Shown: in pieces, positions 14,601-22,649 of the stretch | Numbering within the stretch: the stretch's first letter is position 1 | Layout of the letters: every line of letters starts with the position of its first letter | DNA from: a virus | Virus record (IMG/VR): IMGVR_UViG_3300032214_000929 | Location: 1-22,708 of that record | Direction: 5' to 3' (one strand) | DNA length: 22,708 nucleotides | Notes under the pieces: model-generated | Seen by the model: the letters and a program-made list of their open reading frames with translations, nothing else | Database searches by the model: none | Told to the model about the DNA's origin: nothing | Position numbers and translations under genes: made by a program

Positions 14601-15575
14601 GTAACCATTTATATTTAAAGGCGGATCTGGAAAAATATCACCACTACCGAGATCAGCAAAACTATGAGAGAAGTTAAGTCCAAATGAAGTTATGACCATT
14701 AACTCTCTACCACGGCAAGGAATTACATAAACATCATTAAACTGGTCATTTGGATTAATAACTGTGGTGATTGGACGACCTTGAGAGTAGTTGCTTTCTG
14801 TACGATTATAACTTGCTACTTTATTAGGTGTTAAAGTTGAATATTCACCAACAAAATCATAATTAGAATTAGCAGTTAACACTAGTTGCAAGTCATTAGT
14901 AACAGATGCAACTTCACCTAATTCTCTTCCATAAACATCAAGAAGAATATTTCCTGGTAATAATCCAAAAACAGCATCATCAAATTGAGTAAGAACGCCA
15001 GTAACAGTAGTACCAGTAGTTTGAGCTATGATTGTTCCAGGTAATTTAACATAACCACGATAAACATCACATCCTCCATCTTGCATAAAATGAAGTTGAA
15101 CATCTTTATCTCTATTAATTTCATTTGACCACATTAGTTTTAATAGTGGTTGTTTTGATGCACTCTTCTTTTGTAATTTAGAAAAAGAAAAGAAAATAGG
15201 ATCATTTCTTTCTTGAGTTCTGTCTAATTCAATGATGTCTTGTTGATCGTTAGTTAGTTCTGAATTAGATACTATATACCAGTCTCCAGCATTTTGAACT
15301 GCTTGTCTTTTCCATTTTATAGAGTTTGTAAAAATATAATCTGTGAAATCATATCTAGCATAATTGCCAGTATATAAAGTGCGCCATTCATCTGTCATTG
15401 GAAGAGGTTTTCCAAATAAAGATAAAGTGGCAGGATCAACTATGCAATCTTCTAAAGACCATGAGTCTATCTGAGTACCATCAGTACAAAAAATGAATGG
15501 TCCACGATTGTTCTGTCTCTCTTGCTTGTAATCAATGTATACATGCAAATCGCATTCTTCATATCCTAATGGCAT
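11649..15575 (-). CDS. Large tail / baseplate hub protein with repeated beta domains, 1308 residues
   Basis: It directly follows the tape measure gene, where distal-tail and hub proteins are encoded. At least five copies of a roughly 60-residue beta module are visible, with the pattern GTxFTTEL..GD.IY..G..IGxVxSIxSDTxLTL: about residues 182-243, 395-455, 467-528, 676-738 and 1074-1135. The copies are scattered, not in tandem, so they probably decorate a core. The C-terminal 75 residues (EPAGMTASIVDG, QWTPNAGQADE, ELEISDGTNTSAYVFSV) resemble a cadherin/Ig-like domain of surface adhesins. No lysozyme or peptidase motif is recognised. Both ends overlap neighbours by one base (TAATG), so it is coupled. 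The hub role rests on position and size. Confidence 0.7.
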   Translation of the reverse strand: MPLGYEECDLHVYIDYKQERQNNRGPFIFCTDGTQIDSWSLEDCIVDPATLSLFGKPLPMTDEWRTLYTGNYARYDFTDYIFTNSIKWKRQAVQNAGDWYIVSNSELTNDQQDIIELDRTQERNDPIFFSFSKLQKKSASKQPLLKLMWSNEINRDKDVQLHFMQDGGCDVYRGYVKLPGTIIAQTTGTTVTGVLTQFDDAVFGLLPGNILLDVYGRELGEVASVTNDLQLVLTANSNYDFVGEYSTLTPNKVASYNRTESNYSQGRPITTVINPNDQFNDVYVIPCRGRELMVITSFGLNFSHSFADLGSGDIFPDPPLNINGYEASNPTTVPIILPDGKFKIQILAGKIMFQTAKLFFKSQWSALSQIITPSTTPPDAPDYELFAGGITFSLFDADPTLVTGGSTFFTTEVNVSDMLVAKVPGSLFGGMILGIVDTITSNTVLNLEDPTIYQGSGNKFTIYPRMNGTISVSTGDNIVNGVGTNFTTELNLEDRIYLGDGTFIGQVDAIISNTQLTIFAKSSIGVGSGRFYKNINDYSNNYLNNRQIELFGVTDNVLNVAINTTIVNAAGSETNVFNGINNGFRIKIEATDTTTSRDYGFMFYSYDQTLSLLNENTSNTEVDVVCALESLSLQRNETGEYSLSMNARTKLLEDLGVSKPDVLSNRPIKVTMKPRRLILTGLVSKGASDQLTGTDTLFTEELFVDQEIYLENGLFVGLVYSIESDTALTLYGYTAEEFAAEPYSPYKLFSEFLVFEGYLDSPDITYLQSGPLANTYEEYALLSFTAIDKKQRLNAQYFNVAPNYDSKRLQDIISGVIQLAGAGQNDVNNTATLGYNRVSQTPVLDVSPTIFAFDVPINRNNSNGQFNFAINLGDSAGGFIEKIRSDYAQNFVFFGRCDWSPRTNSQNGYNNYTEFKLLDYDYVTSNNSALYNVNLYLSETLALDNGLIPVYASYKRTVRNLKRTFETPEANRIIITGLDKSDGSRIEYVMNDYNSQSVGLLPADRPDNWLGDIYPFVMINDKLNTKSDVIQTAEQFFNKLTPGRDIVEFESDFLTYYDGLSHFVPNGPALLSGEIQFFDNTDVVVGTLTEFTTELEIGDILYDNSGTIIGRVYSITDDFELYLNANATFDSGTSIPFNNYTIYLKEYNYIDIGDIIYISDQNNVETAYQILDWSCDFVRQIETPTLYAPNVRFAQYRAKKVTVPNNDVLILNNTNYSPAANQKIITNENLLEFTSEIVNFNPEATYTATLNNEPAGMTASIVDGIVLKYANVQWTPNAGQADEIYNNIELEISDGTNTSAYVFSVRVY

Positions 15576-17239
15576 TATGATCTCCGAAAACTAAAGTTCA
15601 AGTTATTAGAAGCAGAATACCCTCTAACAATTTTTTCAACACCACGAGTAATATCGTTTGATGCATTAATTTGTGGCGATTTTACACTTCTATTTGCACT
15701 CATTTGAACAGCAGAAATACCTTCTGATGCTAATTGTCCACCACCATAAGATAAGTTTCTTAAGGTCAATTCATTAGCTTTTTGTGTGTTTTGTACGATT
15801 AATGAAAGTAATGATTCTGACTTCTTATCTTGCTTCTTTTTCTTCTCTTTATCGTCTTTTTGCTGTGGAGAATCTGGTTGTTCAGGTGGCTTTCCTCCCA
15901 CTTTTTGCTTATCTAGAGGACTTACAGCAGGTTTTAAATCAATTGTTTGACCGAAAGCTTTAGTAATATCAGTTAAAAGGCTCATTGCTGACTTACCAGT
16001 AACCATATCTAAAGCTGCACCTAAAGCTTTTTGTCCAGCTGTAGCACCTTGAACTTTTACTTCAGCAATTACAGGAATTTTCTTTGCTAAATCAGTTCCA
16101 GTATATTTATCAATTGTTGAAACTACTGTTCTTAATTTATTTAAAATACCAGCTAATACATTGTTAAATATCGCAGGTATTTGTTGAGCTAAAGCTTGAA
16201 ATTCATTTTTAATAAATCCAATTGGATTAGTGAATATCATTGATATAACATTGGCAAAAATAGCAATTCTTTGAGTAATGAAGTTTAATGTTCCTAAAAC
16301 TACAGCTGCTATTAGTTGAAATATTTCTCTAAATCTTGGAGCTAGTCTTTGAAAAGATGAAATAATGCTACTAATATTTCTTTCAACTTGTTTAAACATT
16401 TCAGATTCAGAAATAGTAGCAAATACCTGATTAATGAATGTTGCAATATTTTGAAGAGAAGCACCAAGTTGATTAAATATTGGTGGTCCTGCTTTAAATA
16501 AATCAAAGAATCCAGCACCAAGAGTCCTTCCAGCTTTTTTAAATGCTTCATCTATATTATCTAAAGCATTTTGTAATCCACCAGTTGCTCTTGGTAATTT
16601 AGCAAATTCTTTAATAAGTTTATCAACAAACTCAGTTGCTGTAATACCTAGCTTTTGTATTTCTTCTGTTGATGAAGTACCAAAAGCAGCTTTCATTGCT
16701 GTTCTTACTTGTGGCACTCTTTCTGCTATTTGATTAATTTCTTCAGCAGATACAACACCCTTAGATTTGATTTGAGTAAGAGCTAATGCAACACCTTCTA
16801 ATTCAGCTTTACTGCCACCAACAAGAGCTAGAGCATTTCCAAATTGTTTTAATGCAGCTTCAGCAGTCTTAGCAGAAAAACCAGCAGCTTCAAGTCTAGT
16901 TACACCTTGAACTAACTGGTCAAAACCTAATCCTGGAGCTTTTGCCATTTCCTCTAATCTTGCAACTTGAGCTCTTAAACCACTAGTGCTTTCAGCGTAT
17001 GCAGCTAAACCTCTAATATTTGAATCGAATGCAATGGCTTGTTGTGCTGAGTATTGTGTTACTTTAAAAATAGCAGCACCTAAAGCAACAAATGCAGCAA
17101 CAGCAATACCAGCAGCTGTGGCAGAAGTCGTTGCACTAGTTCCAAGTTTTCCTAATGAAGCAGATACATCATTAGCATCAGCTTTGACTTTTTCTGCTCC
17201 AGTGCTACTAAACTTTACATTTGCTTCTGCTAGTGTCAT
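15575..17239 (-). CDS. Tape measure protein
   Basis: It sets tail length and is ejected ahead of the DNA. The N-terminal part has the tape-measure-domain pattern: an Ala/Gly hydrophobic stretch (TAAGIAVAAFVALGAAIF, about residues 41-58), then a helical region (GLGFDQLVQGVTRLEAAGF, VSAEEINQIAERVPQVRTAM, TEFVDKLIKEFAKLP) typical of the family. A second hydrophobic patch lies near residues 310-340 and a highly charged Lys/Asp/Glu linker near 440-480. At 554 residues it is on the short side; at about 1.5 angstroms per residue the tail would be about 80 nm. Its ATG overlaps by one base the TAA of the frameshifted chaperone product, as expected for the chaperone-tape measure pair. Confidence 0.92.
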   Translation of the reverse strand: MTLAEANVKFSSTGAEKVKADANDVSASLGKLGTSATTSATAAGIAVAAFVALGAAIFKVTQYSAQQAIAFDSNIRGLAAYAESTSGLRAQVARLEEMAKAPGLGFDQLVQGVTRLEAAGFSAKTAEAALKQFGNALALVGGSKAELEGVALALTQIKSKGVVSAEEINQIAERVPQVRTAMKAAFGTSSTEEIQKLGITATEFVDKLIKEFAKLPRATGGLQNALDNIDEAFKKAGRTLGAGFFDLFKAGPPIFNQLGASLQNIATFINQVFATISESEMFKQVERNISSIISSFQRLAPRFREIFQLIAAVVLGTLNFITQRIAIFANVISMIFTNPIGFIKNEFQALAQQIPAIFNNVLAGILNKLRTVVSTIDKYTGTDLAKKIPVIAEVKVQGATAGQKALGAALDMVTGKSAMSLLTDITKAFGQTIDLKPAVSPLDKQKVGGKPPEQPDSPQQKDDKEKKKKQDKKSESLLSLIVQNTQKANELTLRNLSYGGGQLASEGISAVQMSANRSVKSPQINASNDITRGVEKIVRGYSASNNLNFSFRRS

Positions 17240-17792
17240 TATCTTGCTCCAAATAAGGCTTTTAGAAGGCCAGAGGCATTTTCAGCCTCTGACTTTTCTA
17301 TTTCTCTTGCCACATATGCAACTTCAGCTATCTGGTCTAAAGTTAATTCAAGTTCTGTCGGATGCCTGTTCAAATATCTAACGCTGTAATATAATACTTG
17401 AGCAGAACATCCGATTAGTCGTTTTTTGCTTCTGTTACCTTGTCATCTAAATTGGTAGGAAAAGCATTAAGAAACTCTGCTAATACATGGTAAAAACATT
17501 CTTTATTGTCTTTAGCAAGTTGTCCAAACTCTTGATAAGCATTAATTGAATCTCCATCTTCTGGTTTTTCAACATAACACTTTGCTAACAATGCTACTTG
17601 ATATAACATTGCATCAGGATACTTTGGAAACTTTATTTTTAATGACTTAAGCAACTCACTATCTGGAAATAATGCTGCTGCTGTTGGCTCACTAAACTCA
17701 AGTACGCAAGGCTCATCAGTAAATTGTTGAATATCAATTTTAACAGATGGCCTTAACGATACTTTCTTAACTTTCGAAATTGCTTTAATCAT
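17239..17792 (-). CDS. Tail assembly chaperone fusion (GT-type) made by -1 frameshifting
   Basis: Ribosomes that slip back one base on A AAA AAC (17427-17421) leave the short chaperone frame after Asn124 and read 60 more codons, starting RLIGCSAQVLYYS and ending FGAR at the TAA at 17241-17239. The product is 184 residues. The added part (RHPTELELTLDQIAEVAYVA) has the character of lambda gpT-like extensions. The frame is open over the whole gap that otherwise looks noncoding, and its stop overlaps the tape measure ATG. By analogy with lambda gpG/gpGT, the extension should bind the tape measure and recruit tube subunits. Slippage efficiency is unknown. Confidence 0.88.
17415..17792 (-). CDS. 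Tail assembly chaperone, short form (G-type)
   Basis: A 125-residue product of unshifted reading. It has no recognisable catalytic motif; the helical C-terminal half (KYPDAMLYQVALLAKCYV, AYQEFGQLAKDNKECFYHV) fits the chaperones encoded between tail tube and tape measure, which coat the tape measure during tail assembly and are absent from the virion. The call depends on position, size and the frameshift site two codons before its TAA. The start at 17792 follows an AT-only stretch without a ribosome binding site and lies 18 bases after the tail tube gene, so translation may depend on readthrough from upstream. Confidence 0.85.
   Translation of the reverse strand: MIKAISKVKKVSLRPSVKIDIQQFTDEPCVLEFSEPTAAALFPDSELLKSLKIKFPKYPDAMLYQVALLAKCYVEKPEDGDSINAYQEFGQLAKDNKECFYHVLAEFLNAFPTNLDDKVTEAKND
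17421..17427 (-). other. -1 ribosomal frameshift slippery heptamer A AAA AAC
   Basis: The heptamer is in the correct phase (X XXY YYZ) relative to the chaperone frame, one codon before the stop (AAC GAC TAA). An AAGG Shine-Dalgarno-like sequence lies exactly ten bases upstream (17441-17438), the spacing that stimulates slippage in E. coli dnaX. No convincing downstream pseudoknot was found by eye. Confidence 0.88.
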
Positions 17793-17810
17793 ATATATAT
17801 TTTACAGTTA

Positions 17811-18251
17811 TCAGACGTAAACTTGAGTAAATCCAAATGCACCTAATTTAATAGTGGCAGTTTCCATTTCGACATCGCCTGGAGCATATGTTAATGAACT
17901 GTCAGTGATTAATCCTTGGTATGTAAGAGTAGAACCTGCACCGCCTGGAATAACCTTTACTTTGCACAAGAATCCAGTCTTATATGCAAAAATAGGACCA
18001 AGAGTGTCATCTACATAGAGTTCTAGGTCGAGAGTACCAGTAAGACCAGTGGTAAATGTGGCTTCTGTCTCGGAACAAAGTGTGGTAAGGTCAATTGTTC
18101 GTGCAGTGATAGTAGCTTTTACGCTCTTTGCTTGGCACTCGTAATTGACTGTTGGAGTAGCAGGTACAGACCCAGCTCCACCGGTTGCTTGTGAATCATC
18201 TGCAATACTAATTTCTACAGTTACTTCAGATGTTAATACTGGTTGTGGCAT
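17811..18251 (-). CDS. Major tail (tube) protein
   Basis: A 146-residue protein composed almost wholly of predicted beta strands, Thr/Gly/Ala-rich (ATFTTGLTGTLDLELYVDD, STLTYQGLITDSSLTYAPGD, METATIKLGAFGFTQV). Size, composition and position, between the tail-completion gene and the tail assembly chaperone, fit the protein that stacks as rings to form the tail tube. No named family signature is claimed. AAGGAAA lies before the ATG. Codon third positions look more G/C-rich than in the terminase region, consistent with a highly expressed structural gene; this was judged by eye. Confidence 0.82.
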   Translation of the reverse strand: MPQPVLTSEVTVEISIADDSQATGGAGSVPATPTVNYECQAKSVKATITARTIDLTTLCSETEATFTTGLTGTLDLELYVDDTLGPIFAYKTGFLCKVKVIPGGAGSTLTYQGLITDSSLTYAPGDVEMETATIKLGAFGFTQVYV

Positions 18252-18264
18252 GATAGTTTTTTCC

Positions 18265-18741
18265 TTAAATAACAGTATTGAATCTATATAACAGACTCAA
18301 CCCATAATCGACTCTACCATCCGATCCAATCTCGAATGGCTGATCAGTATCGTATCTCTGGCTCAAAAATGTTAAACCAGAAGCAGTTACAGTTTGTTTT
18401 GCAAGAAGTGTATCCACTCTATCAATTATTTCTTTTACTCTAGAATATGATATACTTCCATTTTTCTGATCCCATACTGTTATTCTAAATAATGGAATAG
18501 TGTAATATCTATCTCCACATAAAACAGTTTGATCAGATCCATCACTACCTAATCTTGAATAAACAACATAAGGTAATTGTGGCATTAATTGAGTTCTAGG
18601 ATCTTTTTCAGGCGCTACTTCTAAATAGATTCCTTGTTGATAATATGGAGCTTTAGAACCAGATAATAACGCAGCTAAAGTATCATCTGTACTTAGCGTG
18701 TCATAAATCCATTTGCTAATTATTAATGGTTCAAAACTCAT
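18265..18741 (-). CDS. Tail completion protein, DUF3168-like
   Basis: A 158-residue protein with the layout of DUF3168/tail-completion proteins: an N-terminal helix (PLIISKWIYDTLSTDDTLAA), a conserved PYVVYSRLGSDG segment, a strand with ITVWDQK, then a helix (YSRVKEIIDRVDTLLAKQ) and closing strands with RVDYGLSLLYRF. Such proteins cap the head-proximal end of the tail and join it to the neck. Its ATG overlaps the stop of the gp10-like gene by four bases (ATGA). It is followed after 13 bases by the tail tube gene. Confidence 0.85.
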   Translation of the reverse strand: MSFEPLIISKWIYDTLSTDDTLAALLSGSKAPYYQQGIYLEVAPEKDPRTQLMPQLPYVVYSRLGSDGSDQTVLCGDRYYTIPLFRITVWDQKNGSISYSRVKEIIDRVDTLLAKQTVTASGLTFLSQRYDTDQPFEIGSDGRVDYGLSLLYRFNTVI

Positions 18742-19136
18742 TTCTTTAATCCATTTAATTTGTCAATAAACCACTTTTTTGTTACTAAAAATGCAGGAAT
18801 GATAAATGGCCTTGGTCTCATCTTACTAGTGCCAAATTCAAGATATACTGCATAGTCTTTTTCTATCGATACAGTGGCTACCTTTCCATTTTTCTTAATT
18901 TTAATGCTCTTTAGCAAAGCTCCAGTATCATTTGCCGGAGCTTGACCAGGTGCAGAAGATTGATGTCTTTTGCCATTAGAATAGTATTGCTCACCGGATT
19001 TTGCACCGGTGAGAATACTTTTCTTCATCTCACTTGCCATCTTTTCAGCAGCTTTATCTGATATCTCATTTGCTTGTTTTATCAAGAGATCAAATTGTGC
19101 TTTATTGATTTTAAGATCGACAGTTGCATTTACCAT
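18738..19136 (-). CDS. HK97 gp10-like neck/tail-terminator protein
   Basis: A 132-residue protein with the family hallmarks: NDTGALLKSIKIKK near residues 68-81, YAVYLEFGTSKMRPRPFIIP near 93-112, and a C-terminal Lys-rich helix. In HK97-like phages this protein sits at the head-tail joint next to the tail completion protein, and the gene order here agrees. Its ATG overlaps the TAA of the 1157-residue gene by one base (TAATG), and its end overlaps the DUF3168-like gene (ATGA). Confidence 0.88.
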   Translation of the reverse strand: MVNATVDLKINKAQFDLLIKQANEISDKAAEKMASEMKKSILTGAKSGEQYYSNGKRHQSSAPGQAPANDTGALLKSIKIKKNGKVATVSIEKDYAVYLEFGTSKMRPRPFIIPAFLVTKKWFIDKLNGLKK

Positions 19137-22100
19137 TAAAGAGGTCTCACAAGAATGTTTAGAGGTCCAAGTTTAATTACATCTCCATCAGTAAGAGATA
19201 CAACTAAGGTATATCTTCCATCTGTTCCAGTAACTACAGTGTCAATATCGAAAGTAATTATGCCATTGCCAGCGAATTCAACTGTTGGAGTGTAAGTGGC
19301 AGCAAGAGCTCCAGATACATCAAAAACTTGAACAGAAACAGCGTAATTACCACCAATATTAAATGGAGATCCGTTACCATCGACTAGGTTAAGTTGAATG
19401 GTTTGGACACTATTTCTAAGGATATCTAATTGACCATCAGATCCTTCGGCAATTGATGTGATAACATATGGACCATTGACAACAGTTACAACACTTCCAG
19501 AAACAGCAGCATCATTAAGTTGCTTACCTGCAGTACCAGAAGTTGTTATAGATGCGATATTATAATTCCAGATGTCAAAGGCTGTTGCACCAGCGCCACT
19601 TGTTAATGTTCTTGGGCTATATGTCCATACAGTTCCAGCAATACCTGTCATAGAGTTAAGTGAAACGCCTACTGGATTGGTAACAGTATCAACAGTTCCA
19701 CCAGTAATAGTCTTGGTAGCTGCTGTCCATACTGTATTTGCAATTCCTGCCATAGATGCTGTTGCAACACTAACAGGACTTACTACATTTCCAACAGATC
19801 CTACAACACTGCCTACACTTCCACTAACAGAACCAGTAATATTTCCAGTTAAGTTGAATGATTGAGTGCCAGATAAAGAATATCCAGTTTTATCATTATT
19901 AGTGGTTACAGTTACACCATTAACAACACTAGTTACAGATCCACCAGTAATTGTTCTTGTTGCATATGACCAGATATTAGCTTCTAAAGTAGGTGAATTA
20001 GTATTAGTAGCAGCATTTGTAGCTTGATCATCTGCATTTCCAAGAGTAGAATCTGCACTTACACCACTTGAAAGTAATGTGTAGTTCCATACGTCGAAGG
20101 CTGAGATTCCAGTGGCTGCAGAAGTAAGAGTTCTAGTTGCATAATTCCATACTTCACTTGGAGCATTTTGAGTTGTTCCTGCAGCAGCTTCGTAAAGAAT
20201 ACCAGCAGCTTGTGTACTACCTGATAGATATGATAAATCAGTGTCCCAAACAGCATCTCTAATTTGTGATGCACCAGTTTGTGATGAAGCATTAGATGCA
20301 TTTGTATTTGCACTTTCAAGTGTTTCTTTAACAGTTGCAGGTTCTGTTGTGCCAGAATAGTTCCACACGTCGGCTGCGCTGATTCCAGAACCAGACGAAG
20401 CATTAGAAAGGTCAAATCCTGCACTTGGAGATGTGTATCCAGATATATCAGTTGACCATACTGTTGAAGCAATACCAGTCATTGAGGTAGTGGAAACATT
20501 AACATCAGAAGTGACAGAACCAACACTTCCTGAAAGATCTCCAGTAATGTTGCCTGTTAAGTTAAATGATTGAGTTCCTGATAATTCATAACCAGTCTTG
20601 TCGTTATTAGTAGTGACTGTAACTCCATCAACAACACTAGTTACAGAACCACCAGTGATTGTTCTATCAGAGTATGACCAAACGTCGCCAGCAGTTGCTC
20701 CAGCAGAAGAAGTAAGTGTACGAGTTGCATAAGACCATACTTCAACTGGTGTATTAAGTGTAGTTCCTGCAGCAGCTTGATATAATACTCCACCTGCAGT
20801 GTTAGTACCAATTTGTGCAGTAATTTCTTCATCCCAAACTGCATCTCTAATATTTGAAGTTGTAGTTTGTGAAGCAGCATTAGCAGCTTGGACATATGCA
20901 GATTCAAGTGTATCCTTGGTTGATGAAGTTACAGTAGTACCAATGTAATTCCATACATCTGCTGCTGTAATTCCTCCACCACTTGGTAATGCAGCTAGAT
21001 TAACCTGAGAACCTGCAGTTCCAGCAGTAGAAATAGCAGAGATATTATATTCCCATACATCGCCAGCAGTAATTCCTACACCACCACTAGCTGCTTGAGT
21101 TAAATCAAATCCAGCAGAAGGTGTTGAGTATGCAGAAACATCCTCTGACCAAATATCAGTAACGGATTGTGTTGAAATATCGACAGTGTTAGTAACCGTA
21201 GTTACTGTATCTGCAATACCTCCAGTAATTGTTCTATCTACATAGGTCCAAACATCACCACTGGTAATGCCAGCACCACTTGGTAAAGCAGCTAAATTAA
21301 GTTGAGTACCAGCAGAACCAGCAGTTGAAATAGCAGAGATATCAGTATTCCACACTGTTGATGCAATTCCAGTCATTGAAGCAGTAGAAACATTAACGTC
21401 AGCAGTTACAGAACCAACACTTCCAGTTACATTTCCAACAATATTACCTGTCCAAGAAGCCCCAATACCAGTTAATCCATCTTTGAGATATGTTGCAGCA
21501 TCAGCATCATTATCAATTCTATGAACATCTGCATCAACCATGTTAATGCCACCAGCAGAACGTAAAGTAACATTACCTACTACATTAGAAGCATCTGCTC
21601 TAAGAACAACCTTGCCATAAGTTCCATTTGTAGTATGAGAAGCAGTTGTTGATTCCCAAACAGTGTTAGCAACTCCAGCCATTGAAGCAGTAGTAACAGA
21701 AACAGGATCAACAACAGTGGTAACAGCTCCACCAGTAATTGTTCTGTCTGCATATGACCATACATCACCACTAGTAATGCCTGCTCCGCTAGGTAAAGCA
21801 GCTAAGTTAAGTTGAGTACCTGCTAAACCTGCACCTGAAACAGCAGAAATATCATAATTCCATACCTGTTCAGCAGCAGTAGTGGCTCCATTTCCAGCCA
21901 TGTACATAAAACCACTAGCATATGGTGGTGATGTACTGAAACCAGCAGATTCTGATAATTCAGCATTCCAAACATAGTCTCTAATAGTAGTACCGGATGG
22001 TAAATTACTTACATTTGTGTTAATATTTGCAAGTACTGTCTCTGCTGGATCACCTGGTCCTGGAATAACATAAGACCAGACATCACCAGAAGTAATTCCA

Positions 22101-22609
22101 GCTCCACCACTAGCAGCTAAATTAACTTGAGAACCAGCTAAACCTGCTCCAGTAACTCCAGAAATATCGTATTCCCAGACATCACCAGCAGTAATACCAG
22201 CACCAGAAGGTAATGCAGCAAGATTTAATTGACTACCAGCAGTACCAGCACTACTAAAAGCGGAAATATCAGCATTCCATACATCAGTTGGAGCAATAAA
22301 ACTACCGGAATAAGCATCATAAGCGGTTACATGAATAATTGCATCATAGTTTCTAGCACCAGTCGCAGTAACGTGGATACCAGCAAATCCTAATGTATCA
22401 ATTTCACCTGTGTCAAATTGATAGTAGTATTGACCATATCCTGTTTCTGCAAATGTTCCAGCAGAAGCAGCAAAAGTACCACCATTTTTTGCAACTAAAC
22501 CATATAGTGTTAAACCAGTTTCAGGCGTAGCTCCATCAGTTGCATCTACCATTAAAATAGGCACACGTCTTCTGGCTGCTGTAGATTCGCTTTGCTTTAC
22601 ATAAAACAT
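19136..22609 (-). CDS. Repeat-rich fibre- or decoration-like structural protein, 1157 residues
   Basis: There are three parts. Residues 1-100 (RRRVPILMVDATDGATPETG, GGTFAASAGTFAETGYGQYY, DTLGFAGIHVTATG) form a beta-rich N-terminal domain of a type I recognise from many phage genomes near the head-tail genes. Residues about 110-1015 hold roughly 24 copies of a short [VI]W motif in varied units (GDVWEY, AVWDTDLS, EVWNYATRTLTS, TVWSTDIS) mixed with GNVTGSVGSV-type Gly/Val runs. The last 100 residues (DILRNSVQTIQLNLVDGNGS, GRYTLVVSLTDGD) form an Ig-like domain resembling BppU-type N-terminal modules. Such architecture suggests an extended trimeric fibre. Its place before the neck genes, not after the tape measure, hints at a head or neck appendage rather than a tail fibre. 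GGAG lies eight bases before the ATG. The exact role is inference. Confidence 0.7.
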   Translation of the reverse strand: MFYVKQSESTAARRRVPILMVDATDGATPETGLTLYGLVAKNGGTFAASAGTFAETGYGQYYYQFDTGEIDTLGFAGIHVTATGARNYDAIIHVTAYDAYSGSFIAPTDVWNADISAFSSAGTAGSQLNLAALPSGAGITAGDVWEYDISGVTGAGLAGSQVNLAASGGAGITSGDVWSYVIPGPGDPAETVLANINTNVSNLPSGTTIRDYVWNAELSESAGFSTSPPYASGFMYMAGNGATTAAEQVWNYDISAVSGAGLAGTQLNLAALPSGAGITSGDVWSYADRTITGGAVTTVVDPVSVTTASMAGVANTVWESTTASHTTNGTYGKVVLRADASNVVGNVTLRSAGGINMVDADVHRIDNDADAATYLKDGLTGIGASWTGNIVGNVTGSVGSVTADVNVSTASMTGIASTVWNTDISAISTAGSAGTQLNLAALPSGAGITSGDVWTYVDRTITGGIADTVTTVTNTVDISTQSVTDIWSEDVSAYSTPSAGFDLTQAASGGVGITAGDVWEYNISAISTAGTAGSQVNLAALPSGGGITAADVWNYIGTTVTSSTKDTLESAYVQAANAASQTTTSNIRDAVWDEEITAQIGTNTAGGVLYQAAAGTTLNTPVEVWSYATRTLTSSAGATAGDVWSYSDRTITGGSVTSVVDGVTVTTNNDKTGYELSGTQSFNLTGNITGDLSGSVGSVTSDVNVSTTSMTGIASTVWSTDISGYTSPSAGFDLSNASSGSGISAADVWNYSGTTEPATVKETLESANTNASNASSQTGASQIRDAVWDTDLSYLSGSTQAAGILYEAAAGTTQNAPSEVWNYATRTLTSAATGISAFDVWNYTLLSSGVSADSTLGNADDQATNAATNTNSPTLEANIWSYATRTITGGSVTSVVNGVTVTTNNDKTGYSLSGTQSFNLTGNITGSVSGSVGSVVGSVGNVVSPVSVATASMAGIANTVWTAATKTITGGTVDTVTNPVGVSLNSMTGIAGTVWTYSPRTLTSGAGATAFDIWNYNIASITTSGTAGKQLNDAAVSGSVVTVVNGPYVITSIAEGSDGQLDILRNSVQTIQLNLVDGNGSPFNIGGNYAVSVQVFDVSGALAATYTPTVEFAGNGIITFDIDTVVTGTDGRYTLVVSLTDGDVIKLGPLNILVRPL
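19568..22282 (-). repeat. Coding repeat array ([VI]W motif units)
   Basis: About 24 VW or IW motifs recur over roughly 900 codons. Common units are a 30-residue block ending ALPSGAGITSGDVWSY and a larger block of about 170 residues that carries TNNDKTGYELSGTQSFNLTG and occurs in part twice. Copies agree better as protein than as DNA. Confidence 0.85.
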
Positions 22610-22649
22610 TATTTTTTCTCCGATATGATGCTGATAATAATATTATTCA

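Noticed and set aside
16342-16551. Minus-strand frame of 69 codons inside the tape measure gene
   Set aside because: An out-of-frame Leu/Lys-rich shadow within a strong gene.
16986-17381. Plus-strand frame of 131 codons over the tape measure start and chaperone extension
   Set aside because: Ala/Val-rich composition mirrors the Ala-rich tape measure N-terminus; it is antisense to the frameshift region and has no promoter.
17240-17414. Gap between chaperone and tape measure as noncoding DNA
   Set aside because: The -1 frame is open throughout and is reached by the slippery site, so it is the coding extension of the chaperone.
19572-21771. Several frames of 63-137 codons inside the repeat protein on both strands
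   Set aside because: They are made of Leu/Gln/His or Val/Thr/Pro repeats created by reading the coding repeats out of frame.
19568-22282. Repeat array as CRISPR or noncoding satellite DNA
   Set aside because: It is translated without interruption, its units vary in length and sequence, and there are no unique spacers of constant size.
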